Below, piece by piece: positions 33,172-33,381 of a stretch of 33,381 nt of DNA. Position 1 is the first letter of the stretch. Every line of letters starts with the position of its first letter. The stretch comes from Butyricicoccus pullicaecorum DSM 23266. GTDB lineage: Bacteria > Bacillota > Clostridia > Oscillospirales > Butyricicoccaceae. A program made the translations under genes and the position numbers. The stretch covers positions 24,001 through 57,381 of the forward strand of contig NZ_FUXW01000012.1 of NCBI RefSeq assembly GCF_900167005.1, given 5' to 3'. The notes under the pieces are model-generated. The model made no database searches, had not been told where the DNA came from, and was given only the letters and a program-made list of their open reading frames with translations.

Positions 33172-33307
33172 AATATCTTTTCGTCATGCTCATATCCTGA
33201 TCGATATGAAACGAACACCTATACACCTTAGTTATGATTATTGAGTGCTGCCGAAGCCATTCGGGGTAGGGAAAAACGATCTTTGCGGGGCGCAAAAATT
33301 TTGCGGA

Positions 33308-33381
33308 TTACTCAGTTGCCATAATTGCCTGAACAGCGGTAGCTGTGTCCACCTTAGGAATCAGCTCATAGCCGATGCGTC
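33308..33381 (-). CDS. 3' end of an unidentified gene
   Basis: The - strand frame entering from the right edge reads RIGYELIPKVDTATAVQAIM then ATE and a stop: 23 residues. Too short to identify. It lies upstream of, and on the same strand as, the sugar-binding protein gene, so it might be a regulator or another transport gene of the same locus. The gap 33121-33307 holds the operator and no terminator with a clear T-tract. Confidence 0.45.
   Translation of the reverse strand, partial: RIGYELIPKVDTATAVQAIMATE

Overview
The window looks like a chromosomal segment of an anaerobic gut Firmicute in class Clostridia, probably an Oscillospirales/Butyricicoccaceae-type organism. The reasons are the GAGGAGG-type ribosome binding sites, the short intergenic hairpin terminators, ferredoxin/flavoprotein-rich anaerobic redox genes, an AraC-GH39 fusion regulator, and a puerarin-type C-deglycosylation operon. 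The taxonomic call is inference; no rRNA or tRNA is present.

Layout. (1) Left edge, 1-6.9 kb: a defence region with the 3' end of mcrC (McrBC nuclease subunit) on the + strand and a complete type I restriction-modification operon, hsdR-hsdM-hsdS, on the - strand. (2) 6.9-7.6 kb: a non-coding stretch with a 24-bp repeat, a 125-bp hairpin-containing element and an orphan terminator hairpin. (3) 7.6-29.9 kb: a catabolic island, all on the + strand. (4) 29.9-32 kb: a 34-aa ORF on the - strand with its own promoter, palindromic operator and terminator; an AT-rich gene-free stretch; a second copy of the 125-bp element; and a Rep_trans-like replication initiation protein. (5) 32-33.4 kb: a - strand sugar-binding lipoprotein and the tail of an unidentified gene.

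The island is the interesting part. Its right-hand operon is a dgpABC-type C-glycoside deglycosylation set (Gfo/Idh/MocA sugar oxidoreductase, DUF6379 beta subunit, TIM-barrel alpha subunit), followed by a GPH-family glycoside symporter. The centre holds an AraC regulator with a GH39-like domain (frameshifted here), a complete sugar ABC importer, a second sugar oxidoreductase, a second sugar isomerase/epimerase and a ROK glucokinase-like gene. These are plausible for taking up the glycoside and returning the released 3-keto-sugar to glucose phosphate. The left-hand operon encodes an iron-sulfur flavoprotein, a NuoG/GltD-type NAD(P)H oxidoreductase, a 906-aa NuoF/ferredoxin/fumarate-reductase-like flavoprotein, a DUF1097 membrane protein and a phloretin hydrolase/PhlG-family zinc hydrolase. 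Together they suggest a route in which a flavonoid (or related aromatic) C-glucoside is imported and oxidised at sugar C3, the C-C glycosidic bond is eliminated, the aglycone is reduced, and the resulting acyl-phloroglucinol is cleaved. The deglycosylation and PhlG-family assignments rest on recognisable motifs; the joined pathway, substrate and order of steps are inference.

Two paralogous iron-sulfur flavoproteins stand at the two ends of the island, and the 125-bp hairpin element occurs as a direct repeat just outside it (about 23.6 kb apart), so the island may have moved or been assembled as a unit. No integrase or transposase is visible.
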